From Phalacrocorax aristotelis (lineage: Eukaryota; Chordata; Aves; Suliformes; Phalacrocoracidae): a stretch of 64,000 nucleotides of DNA. Below are positions 39,001-43,738 of this stretch, piece by piece. The notes under the pieces were generated by a model. It worked only from the letters and a program-made list of their open reading frames with translations. It searched no databases and had not been told where the DNA came from. The first letter of the stretch is position 1; every line of letters starts with the position of its first letter. The stretch spans positions 51,920,621 to 51,984,620 of the forward strand of contig NC_134280.1 in the NCBI RefSeq assembly GCF_949628215.1, in the 5' to 3' direction. The position numbers and the translations under genes are program-made.

Positions 39001-42000
39001 AGGAACACACAATATTGTCATCATAGCAAATAATAGTAACACAATCACGATAGGTATGTTGGTGAACTCTGGGAGTGCTTTAGTCAATTCTGAAACTGAG
39101 CAAGTAGTCAGAGAAATGTTAGTGCAGTATTAAATTTCCACCTTGACTCAGTTTAACTAGTTCTCCTTCCAACTGACCTGCCCTTAGATCTTACCTTCAT
39201 TCACAAATTCATTCAATTCAAAACCATCATAGTTTCCACACATTCCACAGGTTTTCCCCATATATTTTTTTTCAGTTAAAACCTAAAATAAAATAAAACA
39301 AAACATTTAAAAGGATCCAGAGCTTCAGAGTGGAGGATTGTGCTGGGGGACCCTTCCAAAAGCAGCAAAATTGCGGCAAAGCCACGGCAGCAAAAGTGCA
39401 GGGAGAGAAAGGATACCCCATCCCCCTGCCCAAAGTGGGAAGGAGAGAGCTTCTGACGAGAGGCAGCTCTGACTCAGTGTGGGCCAGGGCATGAGTGACA
39501 GCAGCCAAACAACCCCCTCATGTACAAGAGCAGCCCCCAGGAGCACGGTGAACAGGGCGTGGCATGGCAGTTTGCACTCACTGCAGGGGGGTTGGACTAG
39601 ATGACCTCTAAAGGTCCCTTCCAACCCTAAGCATTCTATGATTCTCATTAATTTCAGTGATTTGACTGGAGGAAATTTTTGGAAACAGTAAACTTCTTTT
39701 CCCTATAGGCAAATAGTGATTGTTGTGATTTTTTTATTTAATAAAAGAATAAGATTCTAAGACATTTGCAGATAATTGAGGGGTGATAATATTCTAAGGA
39801 TCCAGAAAAAATAGCAAAGGAAATGATGCTGTTTCCTTGCTCATATCTTTGTTGACAAATTTCAGGTTTGTTCTTTTAAGAAATTGTAGGTTATAGGAAA
39901 CAAATCTGTTTCCTAGGTTATTCAATTATCTATTCAATAGATACTCAATAGGTTACTCAATTATCTATTGCTCTGGAGAGTAAAGTGGTAATATTACTAC
40001 TGGCTATAATCAATGAATTATTATGAAAACCTTAGATCAGAGGAAAAAATCTGACTATACATGGAGTATAGTGTGTAGCCATCACAGTAGCATTTACTGC
40101 TATGTGTGTGATAGTAAGTAATGCTAGTAAATCTCCCAGGCAATTTATTACAAAACAATCTCCCTGTTTTAGCAAACTTACCAATTTAGAATTCAGTGTC
40201 TTTTGTGGCATTAATATTACAGGTCACACTGAGAAAATGTGTCCTCTTCCCTAAAATATATCAGGGATTTTGGAGGGAAAACATTAAAAGATTCAGAAAA
40301 AAGGAAAGAAACGAAGGAACTGGTAGGAGCACCATATGTTTGAAACTAAAAGATGTCCAGGGGAAGCACAGTAGAAATGACAAAACTATGGCACATGCTA
40401 TTAAATGCTACACAACTGTAAACAACTTCAACATCCCTTTAGAAAAACATTGTAGCTGCTGCAATAGCCTGAAGAAAGTTTAAAGTCTGTGAAAGTGTCC
40501 ACAAATCTCAACATTGGTGGCTTTAGTTAATTAACGATGTTGGAAGTGAAAGGAACATGCAGGTATAAAAAGTAAAGTTGTTTATTTCAAGAGGACTGGA
40601 TAAAGCAGGAAAAAACAAAACAATCAAATAGTAAACACATGCAAAAAGCACATAATTCTAAAGAGATCTTGTCATTCCAGTAAGTCAGTGACAATTTTCT
40701 CTTCTGCTTTATGAGAACATTTTACTAACCATGAGATAGTCATCATTGTTCCACATGACAACTAGCTCCATCTCCATCAGCTTGGCCACCAGGCGGATGT
40801 TTTGTCCATAAGGTGCTATTTGAATTCCATTGCTGGTGTAAGGCAACTTAACAACACTGTAATAAGGTGAGAAGAGAAACTGACCTTATACCAACATTAT
40901 ACAGGTATTAGTTATCTTTTTAAGATATAACACACATACAATCTGAGTACTTGCAGCAGCATGAAATAGTTTTTTTTTCTTTGTAACTGTAACATTTCAA
41001 GACACGTTAAAATTTCTGTTGATTGAAAATCAGTGTCAGCAGTTTCATAGAAGAATAGAAGAATACCAGGAGATGGTTGCATACTATTTATACCAGTAAA
41101 AATGTTTGCACAGGACCTGGCATCTTCACTTTGTTTTATTGGGGTGTAGTTAGATGTTTCAAGAACTTGTAGCAGTACAGTTTGTGTGGTAGAACTATGG
41201 TTGATTATCCTGAAGAGCTTCTGTGGACTACAGCCTGTTAAGATAGGAATTATTGCTACAATTGAAAACTGACAAGGTTAGAGAAACCCATGATGGGAAT
41301 GTTGTAGCAGAATTTCATCCCCGTGGCTGAATTCTAATGCTACAAACTAACAACATTAAAGAGCAAATATATTTTGCGAAGTACTCAGTAAGTATGTGAT
41401 ACAATCATAGAAAAGTTGGTGGTAAGGGACCTTCTGAAGTTGCTCAGGCCAGCCTTCTACCTGAAGCAGGGCCATGTGCAACATTAGACCAGGTCAGTCA
41501 TGGCATTTGGTTCTTGTGAAAAATTTAAAATGCAGATCATTGGGTTAGGCCCATAGATTTATACAGTTTTCCTGGAACATAAACTAATAAAGGAAGTTTT
41601 TCTAAATACAGTTTGCTAAATTAAGGTATAGCTGCAAGTTGCCTTTTTGTCATGATGGTTATTGTACCCAGGTAAGTATAATAAGCTACAGATAATCCAC
41701 AGTCAATTATTTCCTGTATCTGCATGTACGCAGACAAAAATTCCACACTGCCTATCAGATAAAAATTTTGAAAGCTTCCCTGGACAAATTTCCTTGTATG
41801 GGAGCAATTTGTCTAGAATAAGGAATGATGCAGAACCCAAAGGCTCCCCTTAGTGAAACAGCTGTTTTCTGGACATAGTGATCCTTGGAATAATGCGAAC
41901 ACTCAGTGGTCTCATACACAAGGACTTCTTTGTAAGCCCCTCCAATATTCCTCTGTTGGTTGTATAGTTCAAAGTTTCTCTTGTACCCTATATATGTGTT

Positions 42001-43738
42001 ATCTGAACACATATATATGAACAGAGGGTTCAGAGTTATCTAAATCTCAAATCAAATGGACTCTAAGCAAAACACAGGGAGTTCAACTAATATCTACTAA
42101 AGGTAATAAGCTGTTTCATCTGTGCTTGTAGAGATAAGCATAACCAGATTGGTAATATCTAGGAGCCTGTAGTTTCAATGTGAGAACTGTTTTGGTCTGA
42201 GAAGGTTAATTTATCCCTTTGCTTACACAAATATGCAGTAAGCTTGATTCAAATAACTGCAAATGAAGTACTTATCTACAGAGTGTGAATGCTTGATAGG
42301 AAGAAATGGGAGTAGAGACCAATTAGATGTGCTAACTTCCATAATTTGTTAATTAATTTTTGACACAAAGTCAAAAATTCAGTGCAACTGCTGTGTAACC
42401 CCTTGCCTTCTTTAAATGCTTTTTTCCCATTCATCACACAGTCTTACCCAACACTCCTGACAGAAATGCTGCCTTTCTCAACAGTGACAACAGAAGGTCC
42501 CAGCTCAATAATGATCCTCACAATTTTTTTGTCCAGCCCACGGCGGAACTGAATGTTGAAGTCTGGACTGGTCTCATCACATACGGTTGCAAAGATATAG
42601 TTGCAGGTCCCAGTGAAGTCATACTGGTATTTATCAAAGGTTGAAAAATGCCCTCCACCCCAGGTAGAACAGGAATCCTTGCTCAAAACTATAAAAGTGA
42701 AAGACAAAAATGAATTTAGGTCTCCTAACAGCATATTTACTCTTTCTGGCTGCCATTTCAAATATAAGTAACAGGAAAAGATAGTAAGTTTCTACTCAGA
42801 TTAATTATGTAAACAACATCCTAGCCATTTTTTTTGTAAACTCAAGATTTTATCTCAAGTCAGGAAGTGAAACAGTAGTTGGAGTCAGACAATATTCTTA
42901 TTTACTGTAAGCAGAGGAGAGCTCCCTAGTTTCCTAGCTTGGGAAACATCCTTCCATCTCCTTTGTAGTGTATATAAAGGCTTACCTTCCTATTTGAGTC
43001 TGCTTGATCTGCTTGCAAATGCGACAGCTTGCTACTGGAGAAACCTTTAACATCTCAGGCACAACATTTACGAAGCTATCTATGGCATTACTGTATCATG
43101 ATTCATTGCACAGCCAGACCATTAGATATCCAAAGACAGTCTTCAAAGCTCAGCTTGTAAGTCCCCAGTTTTTTGGCTCTGTGTTTGTGTAACAAAGTTC
43201 CAGCCACCTTTGTAAATATATGGAATGTTTTAATCAGTTTTCATTTTTAAAAAGTAATCACTTTTCATCCGAATGGACAGATTTTAGGAGGTTGAAATGA
43301 ATCATATAAAAAGAGGTACAACTCCAGCACTTGATGTTAGATATTTCTATACCTACATAAAGCATTTGAACAGTCCTTCTGAAGTTGATAGAACTACTGA
43401 AGTAAGCAAAATCATGTCCTTGGTTATATATTTCCATACCCAGATCGTTACTTTTAATTTTTTAATTACTTTTGCTTATGGGGTTATATGAAGCTCAGGT
43501 ATCTTAGAATATATCTTAGAAGCACAAATTATCACGTAAATTTAGCAAAGTCTCTGTGCAATTTATATTCACTGCTTTCAGGCCAAAACATTTTTTCACT
43601 CTTAAAGAGTGATCAAATGACTACAGAGAGCTACTGTTTTTATTCAGATCATGTAGAAAATACTGTTTCCCAATAAGCTGTTACCTGTTGGCAAAAAGTA
43701 CTCCTGTTCCATACTTTTGTGCTGTCCAGAATATCTGA
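16..43738 (-). CDS. MUC6: MUC6-like gel-forming mucin gene, exons in separate entries; 3' end outside the window
   Basis: This is a secreted gel-forming mucin that polymerises through disulfides to build mucus; in birds MUC6 is the beta-ovomucin chain of egg white (family knowledge). The exons give D1 ([13 protein letters not shown] start, CGMCGN), D2 ([23 protein letters not shown]), D' and D3 ([23 protein letters not shown]), then [12 protein letters not shown] and a long PTS region. The order and many local stretches match mammalian MUC6 rather than MUC2, MUC5AC or MUC5B. D2 has GLCGN in place of CGLCGN, as I recall for mammalian MUC6. All reconstructed exon junctions keep phase with GT/AG borders, and no stop interrupts any exon. 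An upstream exon at 45961-46023 may extend the gene. The signal-peptide exon and promoter were not found, and the C-terminal cystine knot lies left of position 1. Mammalian MUC6 has its PTS region mainly in one large exon, whereas here it is split into many small ones. Confidence 0.9.
570..992 (-). CDS. MUC6: MUC6 array long PTS exon, copy 7 in gene order
   Basis: This 423-nt exon begins [16 protein letters not shown] and ends STWLSSSHP. The acceptor is CCCGGCAG (complement of 993-1000) and the donor GTAAG (565-569). It starts with two bases of a split codon and ends with one, so it is a symmetric phase 1-1 exon. It is about 62% S, T and P, has no Cys, and would carry dense O-glycans. The minisatellite in its downstream intron is the short form. 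Confidence 0.85.
1412..1453 (-). CDS. MUC6: MUC6 array linker exon, copy 6 (probable)
   Basis: The exon sequence and borders equal those at 16-57. The adjoining intron has the A-rich ATTACCCTCC form shared by the three leftmost copies. Confidence 0.45.
1984..2406 (-). CDS. MUC6: MUC6 array long PTS exon, copy 6
   Basis: This 423-nt phase 1-1 exon translates identically to the 570-992 copy. The downstream intron has the long (+30 bp) minisatellite form. The gene-upstream intron near 2580 carries the CTTTGACC plus long-GT-run haplotype. Confidence 0.85.
2826..2867 (-). CDS. MUC6: MUC6 array linker exon, copy 5 (probable)
   Basis: Same 42-nt reading as at 16-57, with unchanged splice borders. 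Confidence 0.45.
3398..3820 (-). CDS. MUC6: MUC6 array long PTS exon, copy 5
   Basis: This 423-nt exon has the same protein sequence as copies 6 and 7. The intron upstream in gene direction (near 3990) switches to the CCCCCTTGG / CTTCGACC haplotype with a shorter GT run. Confidence 0.85.
4239..4280 (-). CDS. MUC6: MUC6 array linker exon, copy 4 (probable)
   Basis: The 42-nt reading is unchanged. From this copy rightwards, the sequence before its acceptor is the GTTACGCCCCC form rather than ATTACCCTCC, dividing the array into two intron classes. Confidence 0.45.
4810..5232 (-). CDS. MUC6: MUC6 array long PTS exon, copy 4
   Basis: The protein equals that of the other copies. Two C-to-T changes on the plus strand (near 4853 and 4945) are both synonymous in the mucin frame, although they alter the antisense and alternative-frame translations. 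This supports the minus-strand phase-1 reading as the real one. Confidence 0.85.
5651..5692 (-). CDS. MUC6: MUC6 array linker exon, copy 3 (probable)
   Basis: The 42-nt reading and borders are as in the leftmost copies, and the GTTACGCC intron class precedes the acceptor. Confidence 0.45.
6222..6644 (-). CDS. MUC6: MUC6 array long PTS exon, copy 3
   Basis: This is the consensus protein. The upstream intron (near 6815) is a mosaic: it joins the CCCCCTGG start and long GT run of the left copies with the CTTCGACC of the right copies, as expected from unequal exchange or gene conversion. Confidence 0.85.
7064..7105 (-). CDS. MUC6: MUC6 array linker exon, copy 2 (probable)
   Basis: One substitution (plus CTCCCACC for CTGCCACC) changes the last full codon from GCA to GGA, so the exon ends PVG instead of PVA. 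The donor GT is kept. The 8459 copy shares the change. Confidence 0.45.
7618..8040 (-). CDS. MUC6: MUC6 array long PTS exon, copy 2
   Basis: This is the only long exon with a visible amino-acid change, STVFST for STVSST (one base at about 7824). The downstream intron has the short minisatellite form, as in copy 7. This explains the 1396-bp offset to the next copy. Confidence 0.85.
8459..8500 (-). CDS. MUC6: MUC6 array linker exon, copy 1 (probable)
   Basis: This 42-nt exon has the same CTCCCACC variant as the 7064 copy and ends PVG before the split codon. Confidence 0.45.
9030..9452 (-). CDS. MUC6: MUC6 array long PTS exon, copy 1 (array boundary)
   Basis: This first array exon in gene order has the consensus 141-codon reading. 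Upstream of its acceptor the array sequence lasts only about 17 bp and then becomes a diverged sequence (from about 9470). It therefore keeps the shared polypyrimidine tract and AG but has a different intron body. Confidence 0.85.
9470..9881. other. Intron between first array exon and the 48-nt exon
   Basis: No further exon is supported. The first ~60 bp resemble the array intron loosely (GGGAAGGT-type purine-rich stretch), suggesting a diverged remnant of the same unit. The rest shows nothing recognisable. Confidence 0.5.
9882..9929 (-). CDS. MUC6: MUC6 short PTS exon (48 nt)
   Basis: The exon reads [17 protein letters not shown] with the split codons. The acceptor is CTTTCTTTGTAG and the donor GTGAGT, both strong. 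It is phase 1-1. It is the short partner of the long exon at 9030. Confidence 0.75.
10657..10899 (-). CDS. MUC6: MUC6 long PTS exon, diverged progenitor of the array exon (243 nt)
   Basis: It starts [20 protein letters not shown] and aligns with the array exon (AFTH...TLPTTQK) at the start, in EASPASS.EVPL, and in the SSTHL..SHPG end, but lacks about 180 nt of the middle. The acceptor is TCTCTCTGTAG and the donor GTAAAG, phase 1-1. Intron on both sides also aligns with the array unit, for example GGGCAAGAGGGAGAA near 11040. Confidence 0.8.
11292..11339 (-). CDS. MUC6: MUC6 short PTS exon (48 nt)
   Basis: The exon reads [17 protein letters not shown] between a TTTACAG acceptor and a perfect GTGAGT donor, phase 1-1. 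Its length is identical to the exons at 9882 and 15345. Confidence 0.75.
   Translation of the reverse strand, partial: RVREPKQPLCTTESQ
12020..12289 (-). CDS. MUC6: MUC6 long PTS exon (270 nt)
   Basis: A Thr-rich exon ([20 protein letters not shown] and onward to KQATVG) with KPKPTP and PASSTT elements also seen in the array exons. The acceptor is CTCCAAAAG, with GTACTCC upstream, and the donor GTAAAT, phase 1-1. NMT is a possible N-glycosylation sequon. Confidence 0.8.
12719..12775 (-). pseudogene. Candidate decayed short PTS exon
   Basis: The reading [13 protein letters not shown] before a GTGATT donor resembles [10 protein letters not shown] of the 9882 exon. It sits where the short/long alternation predicts a short exon, upstream of the 12020 long exon. 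The nearest good acceptor (CCTACAG) would leave a 38-nt, out-of-phase exon, and the in-phase one is weak. It is therefore probably dead or mis-bounded. Confidence 0.3.
13395..13577 (-). CDS. MUC6: MUC6 long PTS exon (183 nt)
   Basis: This Ser/Thr-rich reading runs [20 protein letters not shown] to TIKSTTG. The acceptor is TTTTGTCCTCATAG and the donor GTAGGT, phase 1-1. Confidence 0.8.
14133..15061 (-). mobile_element. CR1 LINE, 5'-truncated, minus strand
   Basis: The 3' end lies at 14133 (TTATGATTCTATGA on the minus strand). Minus-strand readings give the C-terminal part of the CR1 reverse-transcriptase ORF (for example [17 protein letters not shown] and [20 protein letters not shown]), then [19 protein letters not shown] in another frame, so it is frameshifted and inactive. 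It lies within the intron between the 15345 and 13395 exons, in the same direction as MUC6. Confidence 0.9.
15345..15392 (-). CDS. MUC6: MUC6 first PTS exon after the D3 tail (48 nt)
   Basis: The exon reads [16 protein letters not shown] with split codons, between a TTTACACAATAG acceptor and a GTTAGT donor, phase 1-1. An acceptor 3 nt further in would also keep frame. Confidence 0.65.
16395..16457 (-). CDS. MUC6: MUC6 post-D3 Cys-rich exon ([12 protein letters not shown])
   Basis: This 63-nt phase 1-1 exon encodes [20 protein letters not shown]. Mammalian MUC6 has a nearly identical segment at the junction of D3 and the mucin domain, so this is one of the most diagnostic pieces. The acceptor is TTCTTCAG and the donor GTAAGC. 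Confidence 0.9.
16978..17121 (-). CDS. MUC6: MUC6 D3 C-terminal exon (CTWHYRPC)
   Basis: This 144-nt exon reads [23 protein letters not shown] and KYVNIEG. The NCT sequon and WHY.PC block are shared with MUC6 orthologues. The acceptor is CTTTTTTTAG and the donor GTAATA, phase 1-1. Confidence 0.88.
17854..18010 (-). CDS. MUC6: MUC6 D3 C8/TIL exon
   Basis: This 157-nt exon reads [33 protein letters not shown] and [16 protein letters not shown], the end of the third C8 domain. The many Cys are in the standard spacing. It enters in phase 0 and leaves in phase 1 through a GTAAG donor. Confidence 0.9.
18384..18622 (+). mobile_element. CR1 3'-end fragment, plus strand
   Basis: It contains the CR1 tail block TTAGGTTGGATATTAGGAAA, then GGAACAGGCTCCCCTGGGA, GGACTCAATGATC and GGGTCCCTTCC, with terminal ATTCTATGGTTCTATGATT. 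Only about 240 bp remain, in the intron between the 19173 and 17854 exons. Confidence 0.85.
19173..19412 (-). CDS. MUC6: MUC6 D3 exon with CGLCGNYNG and start of C8
   Basis: This 240-nt phase 0-0 exon begins [20 protein letters not shown] and continues [14 protein letters not shown] to [10 protein letters not shown]. The CGLC motif is the vicinal-Cys site associated with mucin and VWF multimerisation. The acceptor ATTTAATCGAG is less pyrimidine-rich than the others, but the phase fits exactly. Confidence 0.9.
19850..20474 (-). mobile_element. Solo LTR of an ERVL-like endogenous retrovirus
   Basis: The element is 625 bp with inverted ends TGTCGTGG and CCACGACA, flanked by the 5-bp duplication GGAAG at 19845-19849 and 20475-20479. 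Five bases is the usual duplication size for ERVL-type integration. An AT-rich AAT repeat run (about 19995-20050) lies near the polyadenylation end. There is no internal retroviral sequence. It sits in the intron just after the 20494-20679 exon. Confidence 0.9.
20494..20679 (-). CDS. MUC6: MUC6 VWD3 third exon
   Basis: This 186-nt phase 0-0 exon reads [40 protein letters not shown] and [13 protein letters not shown] and NMT are potential N-glycosylation sites. The acceptor is TTTTCTTCCAG and the donor GTATTG. An LTR starts 20 nt past this donor, and a CR1 begins ~75 bp before its acceptor. Confidence 0.9.
20757..21929 (+). mobile_element. CR1 LINE, 5'-truncated, plus strand, with RT core
   Basis: Plus-strand reading shows reverse-transcriptase blocks [28 protein letters not shown] and [10 protein letters not shown] (catalytic Asp pair present), then [16 protein letters not shown] and [13 protein letters not shown] in shifted frames. 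The 3' end is CCATTCTGTGATTCT at about 21929. Stops and frameshifts make it inactive. Confidence 0.9.
21930..22473 (+). mobile_element. CR1 LINE 3' fragment, plus strand, abutting another CR1
   Basis: It begins GCCCCTGTGCTCTGGTGAGG directly after the tail of the preceding CR1 and ends TTTTATGATTCTAT. The reading [19 protein letters not shown] (22089-22427) is residue-for-residue the same as in the minus-strand CR1 at 14181-14519. Confidence 0.9.
22474..23542. other. MUC6 D3 intron, unique sequence
   Basis: AT-rich intron sequence. I see no exon, repeat or RNA gene. Confidence 0.5.
23543..23653 (-). CDS. MUC6: MUC6 VWD3 second exon
   Basis: This 111-nt phase 0-0 exon reads [31 protein letters not shown] and ISIYLG. 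The acceptor is TTTTTTTTAG and the donor GTAAG. It aligns with the MUC6 TENVICGNSGVTCSR segment. Confidence 0.9.
24127..24268 (-). CDS. MUC6: MUC6 VWD3 first exon
   Basis: It reads [19 protein letters not shown], then [20 protein letters not shown] and SCEYILAM, the start of the third von Willebrand D domain. It is 142 nt, takes one base of the split TGC codon from the previous exon, and ends in phase 0 at a GTAATC donor. Confidence 0.92.
25016..25167 (-). CDS. MUC6: MUC6 D' TIL-end exon
   Basis: This 152-nt exon reads [35 protein letters not shown] and QIQTECEI with Cys spacing of a TIL/E' module. The acceptor is CTTTACCAG and the donor GTAAG. Confidence 0.92.
25505..25760. repeat. Degenerate ancient interspersed repeat
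   Basis: GGATAGGCCAGAGGTTCACC, GTGTCCTGTATCC, ACATGCAGCTCAGGAG and CCGAGCCAGAGG follow the layout of a widespread, very old sauropsid repeat whose family I cannot name with certainty. A second degenerate copy with the same block order is at about 44745-44965. Confidence 0.45.
25948..26057 (-). CDS. MUC6: MUC6 D' TIL exon
   Basis: This 110-nt exon reads [20 protein letters not shown] and [17 protein letters not shown], the TIL module between D2 and D3. The acceptor is CCTTTTTCCTAG and the donor GTGAGT. Confidence 0.92.
26163..26215 (-). CDS. MUC6: MUC6 small D2/D' exon (CVNGRLSC)
   Basis: This 53-nt exon reads [17 protein letters not shown] and links the second TIL to D'. Both split codons fit their neighbours (TG|C and G|AA). 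The donor is GTATGG. Confidence 0.88.
26681..27300 (+). mobile_element. Older LTR of the same ERVL-like family, plus strand
   Basis: It begins TGTACTGGTTTTGGCTGG, the diverged equivalent of the reverse complement of the 19850-20474 LTR start, and has two TATAAAA stretches near 26925-26950. It ends with ATTATTAAACTGTATTTATC and the GCAGCTGTGTGGTGCTTAG block. No target duplication was found. The right edge is approximate. Confidence 0.75.
27358..27607 (-). CDS. MUC6: MUC6 D2 TIL exon
   Basis: This 250-nt exon reads [55 protein letters not shown] and [15 protein letters not shown]. The TIL Cys pattern is complete. NQT is a sequon. It starts with two bases and ends with TG of a split Cys codon. 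Confidence 0.92.
27608..28502. other. MUC6 intron, nothing recognised
   Basis: AT-rich intron. I found no exon-like open frame with splice borders and no repeat signature. Confidence 0.5.
28503..28635 (-). CDS. MUC6: MUC6 D2 C8 exon
   Basis: This 133-nt exon reads [40 protein letters not shown] and MDNC, the C8 core of D2. It is close to mammalian MUC6 at this point. The acceptor is GGGTTTCAG and the donor GTAAGT. Confidence 0.92.
28690..28836 (+). mobile_element. Old CR1 3'-end fragment, plus strand
   Basis: ACCCTGGAGGTGTTTAAAAG, GACTCAATGATCTTAAGGGT and CTTCAACCTAAGTGATTCTTC follow the CR1 3' consensus layout but with many changes. It overlaps no exon; it lies just upstream of the C8 exon acceptor. 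Confidence 0.7.
29279..29373 (-). CDS. MUC6: MUC6 D2 exon joining VWD2 to C8
   Basis: This 95-nt exon reads [20 protein letters not shown] and [11 protein letters not shown]. It completes the AAA codon split after QLN and leaves in phase 0 at a GTAGGA donor. It contains no internal ATG-started frame, so simple ORF scans miss it. Confidence 0.9.
29903..30064 (-). CDS. MUC6: MUC6 VWD2 exon with GLCGNYNGD
   Basis: This 162-nt exon reads [40 protein letters not shown] and [13 protein letters not shown]. The first Cys of the CGLCGN motif is replaced (LGLCGN), also the situation I recall in mammalian MUC6 D2. Acceptor TGTTATTAG, donor GTAAGT. Confidence 0.93.
30921..31058 (-). CDS. MUC6: MUC6 VWD2 exon (NVTVFRQSS)
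   Basis: This 138-nt exon reads [40 protein letters not shown] and RGRTLG. NVT is a potential N-glycosylation sequon. It is phase 1-1, with GTTCTTTTAG acceptor and GTAAG donor. Confidence 0.92.
31329..31401 (-). CDS. MUC6: MUC6 VWD2 small exon (DKIVISQNE)
   Basis: This 73-nt exon reads [20 protein letters not shown] and PYKSG, matching MUC6 DKIVISQDE and LPYK. The acceptor is TTTTCTTACAG and the donor GTAAAG. Confidence 0.9.
31751..31855 (-). CDS. MUC6: MUC6 VWD2 exon ([11 protein letters not shown])
   Basis: This 105-nt phase 0-0 exon reads [38 protein letters not shown] is a sequon. The acceptor is TTCCTCCAG and the donor GTAAGT. Confidence 0.92.
32019..32157 (-). CDS. MUC6: MUC6 VWD2 first exon
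   Basis: This 139-nt exon reads [40 protein letters not shown] and YVLMK, the start of the second D domain. It takes one base of a split codon and ends in phase 0 at GTAATT. Confidence 0.93.
32158..33061. other. MUC6 intron before VWD2, nothing recognised
   Basis: AT-rich unique sequence. No exon, repeat family or RNA gene was seen. Confidence 0.5.
33062..33182 (-). CDS. MUC6: MUC6 D1 TIL-end exon
   Basis: This 121-nt exon reads [43 protein letters not shown] is a sequon. The final Cys codon is split TG|T with the VWD2 exon. The donor is a consensus GTGAGT. Confidence 0.92.
33500..33622 (-). CDS. MUC6: MUC6 D1 TIL exon
   Basis: This 123-nt exon reads [40 protein letters not shown], with the TIL Cys arrangement. 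The acceptor is TGTTTGTTGCAG and the donor GTATCA. Phase 1-1. Confidence 0.92.
33623..35861. other. MUC6 D1 intron with a small GATCAGTATC hairpin cluster
   Basis: This is 2.2 kb of AT-rich sequence. The only structure noticed is the decamer GATCAGTATC in four copies (35126, 35156 and 35178 direct; 35141 inverted), the first pair forming a perfect 10-bp stem with a 5-nt loop. No exon is supported. Confidence 0.6.
35862..36069 (-). CDS. MUC6: MUC6 D1 C8 exon
   Basis: This 208-nt exon reads [59 protein letters not shown] and WRTENFC. The [10 protein letters not shown] block is shared with MUC6. The acceptor is a long T-run ending TTTAG and the donor GTAAGT. Confidence 0.93.
37110..37277 (+). 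mobile_element. CR1 3'-end fragment, plus strand
   Basis: TGGACAACCTACTCTAGCTG, CCCTGCTTCAGCAGAGGGGT, GGACTAGATGATCT, AGATCCCTTCCAAGC and CTGTGATTCTG are diagnostic CR1 3' UTR blocks. It sits in the intron between the 37929 and 35862 exons. The 5' limit is approximate. Confidence 0.8.
37929..38038 (-). CDS. MUC6: MUC6 D1 exon linking VWD1 to C8
   Basis: This 110-nt exon reads [37 protein letters not shown], matching the MUC6 segment with FAALQKLDDP and EIC. It enters in phase 1 (G|GT) and leaves in phase 0, exactly bridging its neighbours. The acceptor is CAATTTACAG and the donor GTAAG. It has no long open frame of its own and was found by reading the minus strand between neighbours. Confidence 0.92.
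39195..39282 (-). CDS. MUC6: MUC6 VWD1 exon with CGMCGN
   Basis: This 88-nt exon reads [34 protein letters not shown] is the D1 vicinal-Cys motif. Acceptor TTTATTTTAG, donor GTAAG. A repeat-like insertion starts about 28 bp upstream of the acceptor. Confidence 0.93.
39310..39646 (+). mobile_element. GC-rich segment ending in a CR1 3' tail
   Basis: The last ~75 bp (TGCAGGGGGGTTGGACTAGA, GGTCCCTTCCAACCC, CATTCTATGATTCT) are a clear CR1 3' end. The ~260 bp before it are GC-rich, unlike the AT-rich surroundings, and do not match the CR1 3' region as I know it. It may be a rearranged CR1, a SINE using a CR1 tail, or a composite. Confidence 0.7.
40730..40856 (-). CDS. MUC6: MUC6 VWD1 middle exon
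   Basis: This 127-nt exon reads [49 protein letters not shown] and RLVAK are shared with MUC6. It completes GG|T and ends at an intact ATG codon with a GTTAGT donor. Confidence 0.92.
40857..42447. other. MUC6 VWD1 intron, mostly unique
   Basis: Apart from the CR1 relic near 41.4 kb I see no exon or repeat. Short open frames such as the one around 41755-42012 have no splice or family support. Confidence 0.5.
41399..41505 (-). mobile_element. Very degenerate CR1 3' end, minus strand
   Basis: AATCATAGAAAAGTTGGTGG, AAGGGACCTTCTGAAG and CTCAGGCCAGCCTTC resemble the reverse complement of the CR1 3' end with heavy mutation. Limits are approximate. Confidence 0.5.
42448..42688 (-). CDS. MUC6: MUC6 VWD1 first exon
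   Basis: This 241-nt exon reads [50 protein letters not shown] and the [15 protein letters not shown] end. It starts the first von Willebrand D domain and is close to MUC6 ([21 protein letters not shown]). The acceptor is CACTTTTATAG and the donor GTAAGA. Confidence 0.95.
43685..43738 (-). CDS. MUC6: MUC6 pre-D1 exon (probable)
   Basis: This 54-nt phase 1-1 exon reads [17 protein letters not shown] and joins in frame to [12 protein letters not shown] of the VWD1 exon. The acceptor CTGACTCCTATTCTCCAG is good and the donor is GTAACA. Mammalian MUC6 has a similar short, poorly conserved segment between signal peptide and D1, so sequence support is weak and the call rests on phase and splice sites. 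Confidence 0.6.

Noticed and set aside
42990..43060. Possible extra exon before VWD1 with a GTAAGC donor on minus
   Set aside because: Its phase does not fit the VWD1 exon, and the 43685 exon already joins in frame.
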